From positions 1 to 24,989 of the forward strand of contig JBDLWO010000233.1 of the NCBI GenBank assembly GCA_039804245.1: DNA of 24,989 nucleotides. Direction: 5' to 3'. Each line of letters opens with the position of its first letter. Within the stretch, counting starts at the first letter, position 1. The translations under genes and the position numbers were made by a program. The notes below the pieces were generated by a model, which made no database searches, had not been told where the DNA came from, and was given only the letters and a program-made list of their open reading frames with translations. Source of the stretch: M3007 sp039804245 (lineage in GTDB: Bacteria > Bacteroidota > Bacteroidia > Chitinophagales > Saprospiraceae). Shown here piece by piece: positions 22,729 through 24,989 of the stretch.

Positions 22729-24989
22729 ATGACACAACACACCTCTCTATACGAGGCCATGTGTACACGGGCGATCTGCTGGTCGCCTGGTACATGGCTC
22801 ATTGGTATTATACTGGTCTTCGCGACGGGTTACCTGCGTGCGGAACAACCCGTGACACCTCCCAACTGGACGGTTGATCCGGGAGCCTATCAGTTCAACA
22901 TGAGTATTATCGCCCGGGTACAGTACCTGGGTGTACCCACCAACGCATCCGGCAATATTGTCGGGGTGTTTGTGGGCAATGAACTCCGCGGGGTAGCCAC
23001 CCCGGTGGATGTCTCGGGGAATATGTTCTATTTCGTCACGGTCTATTCCAATGTGGCGAGTGGCGAAAACCTGAAGTTCAAAGTGTATTACCAGCCCAAT
23101 GACGCGGTTTATACTTCCACGCAGTCGCTGCCTTTTACCACCAATGCACTGGTGGGCGATATCCCGTCGCCGTACTGGATCATGGTTGACAATACATCGG
23201 ATCTGCCGCCTCAACTGACCACCATTCCCAACGACACCACACTGGTGGGGATACCGTTCGAGACGATAAATCTGGCAACTTATCTGGTTAGTGACGACGG
23301 AGATCCGGTCACTTACTCTGCGGTTGCCGGCGCCAATCTGTCGGCTTCCATCAGTGGTTCTATTCTTACAGTTACTCCGGTGTCGGGTACCTGGACGGGC
23401 ACGGATACGGTGCGGGTGATTGCCACGGAGCAGACCTCCAACATGAAAAGTGCAGCAGTTACACCGAAATTTACGGTGAATGCTTTCTACGCTGCCCCTG
23501 TTCTGAATACCATTCCTTCACAGAGCCGGAATACGGGGCAACAGTTCACGGACTACGATCTCGATAACTCGCTGGTGTTCTCCGGATCGTGCCGGGCCTT
23601 CGACTATTATGTCACGCCTTTCAGCGGTACAACTGCCAATCCGGGCTGGACAGCCCCGCCGCCGGGCTCCGGTCCGATGACGGTGATTGCGCGGCCTCTG
23701 TTCGATGATATACAGCTTGCAGGATCGGGTGCCGAACTGGCTGCCTTCCGGGGCAGTACGCTTATCGGCAAGGCTGGCCCGTCCGGTACAGCACCCAATA
23801 TTACCTATACACTCACGCTGGCCAATCTGGGTACGGGGAACATTACTTTCAAATTTTATGATGCTGCCCGGCAGTATCTCTACACCCTGCCAACCAGCCT
23901 GGCCTTTGTGTCAGGTGGCTCGGCCGGAACATCCGGCTCGCCGTATCTCGTGCAGTTTTGTCCACTTACGCCCACCATCAACCCGGCCGGAGTAGTCAGT
24001 ATTGCTATCAATGACAACGACTGGCTGGGTACCCTTCCGGTGAACTATATGGTCTGGGATTGTCCGTATCCCAACCTGAATTCGCGTCGCGACACAGCTA
24101 CGGCCAGTTATACGCGTTTTTATAGCCCCAACCCGGCGTTTACTTCCGCATCTGCCGTGAATTTTCAGGAAAATACCTGTCTGGAACTGTATGATGCCCA
24201 GTCTTACGATCCAAATTTTTCCGAAGGCAGCGGATTGACCTATTCCATTGCAGGTGGAGCCGACCAGTCGAAATTCAGCATAAACGCCACCACGGGAAAG
24301 CTCGGCTGGAACAGCTTTACACCTGATTTTGAGTTGCCGGGGGATGCCGACGCCAATAACGTGTATGAGGTGACTATCCGTGTCACCAATACGAACAACC
24401 TGACAGCTGATCTCAATCTGCTGGTCACTATTACCAACAATTCGGTGGAGAACTTTGCCCCAACCATCAACGGGGGTGCCACACAGACCTGCCTGACTAC
24501 TTCCACCCTGCTAACTGCCACCGGAGGGGGTACCTACCTGTGGAGTACGGCACAAACCACGGCAAGTATAGCGGTTACGATTGCAGGCACTTACACTGTG
24601 ACGGTGACCAATGCCGTGTTGTGCACCGGTGTGGCCAGTATTACAGTCAACCAGTCGCCCACCGTCAGTCTGGCGGGATCCTCGTCCCTCGTCTGTATCG
24701 GCGATCAGATCAGTCTGCTGTCTTCACCATCCGGCGGAACGGCACCCTACACCTTCTCCTGGACAGGCCCCGATGCCTTCATTTCCAGCCAGGAAGATCC
24801 GGCTCCGTTTGCGGCATCAGCCAGCAAGGCCGGCAGTTACCAGGTGGTGGTAACCGACAGCAAGGGCTGTACTGCCAGTGGTTCCCGGTCGGTGGTTTTC
24901 CGTTCAGAGGCAAAGGCTGCCCTCTCACTTACGGCGAGCTCTCCCGTGTGTGCGGGTGCGCCCGTGACCCTGACGGTGACACCAACGGG
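22729..24989 (+). CDS. Multidomain surface or secreted protein, N-terminal part (runs off the window)
   Basis: The frame stays open from the ATG at 22729 to the window edge (753 complete codons). Codons 21-38 form a signal or anchor helix (GTWLIGIILVFATGYLRA); the n-region is long, and Met11 (22759) is an alternative start. Then come a W-DP/GAF module (47-150; WTVDPGAY, IVGVFVGNELRGVA, LKFKVYY), a cadherin/Ig-like module (about 159-251), a diverged second W-DP/GAF-like module (about 317-388; ELAAFRGSTLIGKA, ITFKFYDAARQYLY), a cadherin-like domain (about 477-570; VNFQENTC, FSINATTGKLGW), and Ig/PKD-like modules (from about 579; GTYTVTVTN, SYQVVVTDSKGC). A T9SS sorting domain would be expected beyond the edge but is not seen. 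It starts 39 bp after the previous gene and shares its module type, so they are probably an operon and functionally linked. Confidence 0.85.
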   Translation, partial: MTQHTSLYEAMCTRAICWSPGTWLIGIILVFATGYLRAEQPVTPPNWTVDPGAYQFNMSIIARVQYLGVPTNASGNIVGVFVGNELRGVATPVDVSGNMFYFVTVYSNVASGENLKFKVYYQPNDAVYTSTQSLPFTTNALVGDIPSPYWIMVDNTSDLPPQLTTIPNDTTLVGIPFETINLATYLVSDDGDPVTYSAVAGANLSASISGSILTVTPVSGTWTGTDTVRVIATEQTSNMKSAAVTPKFTVNAFYAAPVLNTIPSQSRNTGQQFTDYDLDNSLVFSGSCRAFDYYVTPFSGTTANPGWTAPPPGSGPMTVIARPLFDDIQLAGSGAELAAFRGSTLIGKAGPSGTAPNITYTLTLANLGTGNITFKFYDAARQYLYTLPTSLAFVSGGSAGTSGSPYLVQFCPLTPTINPAGVVSIAINDNDWLGTLPVNYMVWDCPYPNLNSRRDTATASYTRFYSPNPAFTSASAVNFQENTCLELYDAQSYDPNFSEGSGLTYSIAGGADQSKFSINATTGKLGWNSFTPDFELPGDADANNVYEVTIRVTNTNNLTADLNLLVTITNNSVENFAPTINGGATQTCLTTSTLLTATGGGTYLWSTAQTTASIAVTIAGTYTVTVTNAVLCTGVASITVNQSPTVSLAGSSSLVCIGDQISLLSSPSGGTAPYTFSWTGPDAFISSQEDPAPFAASASKAGSYQVVVTDSKGCTASGSRSVVFRSEAKAALSLTASSPVCAGAPVTLTVTPT

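Noticed and set aside
22747..23214. Minus-strand open frame (155 codons) near the operon's third gene
   Set aside because: It is antisense to the signal helix and first W-DP/GAF module of the open plus-strand gene starting at 22729.

Overview
The window looks like chromosomal DNA of a member of the phylum Bacteroidota. Two very large secreted proteins end in type-A sorting domains of the type IX secretion system (T9SS). SprB-like Ig repeats, VPS10/BNR propellers and an FG-GAP_2 propeller are present. Several starts lack a purine-rich ribosome binding site, and three TAnnTTTG elements (the Bacteroidota -7 promoter box) sit at sensible distances from genes. I cannot place it below phylum. No tRNA, rRNA, CRISPR array, transposase or integrase was seen.

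Left part (1-5286): the 5' part of a minus-strand gene for a secreted VPS10/BNR-propeller protein (1-905, running off the edge); a divergent SbtA-family sodium/bicarbonate symporter (1035-2000); a convergent LytTR response regulator (2009-2740, minus); and, divergent from it, a membrane sensor histidine kinase with a TPR sensor region (2881-5286). Regulator and kinase share a 140-bp intergenic region with the same -7 box, TATCTTTG, facing each way.

Middle part (5287-13617): a 531-bp non-coding region, a 2346-residue T9SS exoprotein (5818-12858; VPS10-like propeller, Ig-like modules, five near-identical 234-bp SprB-like repeats, two IPT/TIG domains, a seven-blade FG-GAP_2 propeller, sorting domain), and a decayed secreted-protein gene with a nonsense codon 4 and a frameshift (12884-13617).

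Right part (13748-24989): a probable operon of a secreted tail-collar/tail-fibre-like protein (13893-14879), a 2588-residue LamG/Ig multidomain T9SS protein (14923-22689), and a third multidomain exoprotein open to the window edge (22729-24989).

The most interesting signal is regulatory. Ahead of each exoprotein unit lies a pair of 9-bp direct repeats whose starts are exactly 21 bp apart: CCACTTGTC/CCATTCGTC at 5518-5547 and CCGTCCGTC/CCATTCGTC at 13748-13777. They resemble the AlgR/LytTR site CCGTTCGTC, and a LytTR regulator is encoded nearby. I propose that the local two-component system controls both exoprotein units; this is inference. G9 and G8 tracts in the first exoprotein gene and in the kinase gene could add stochastic switching.
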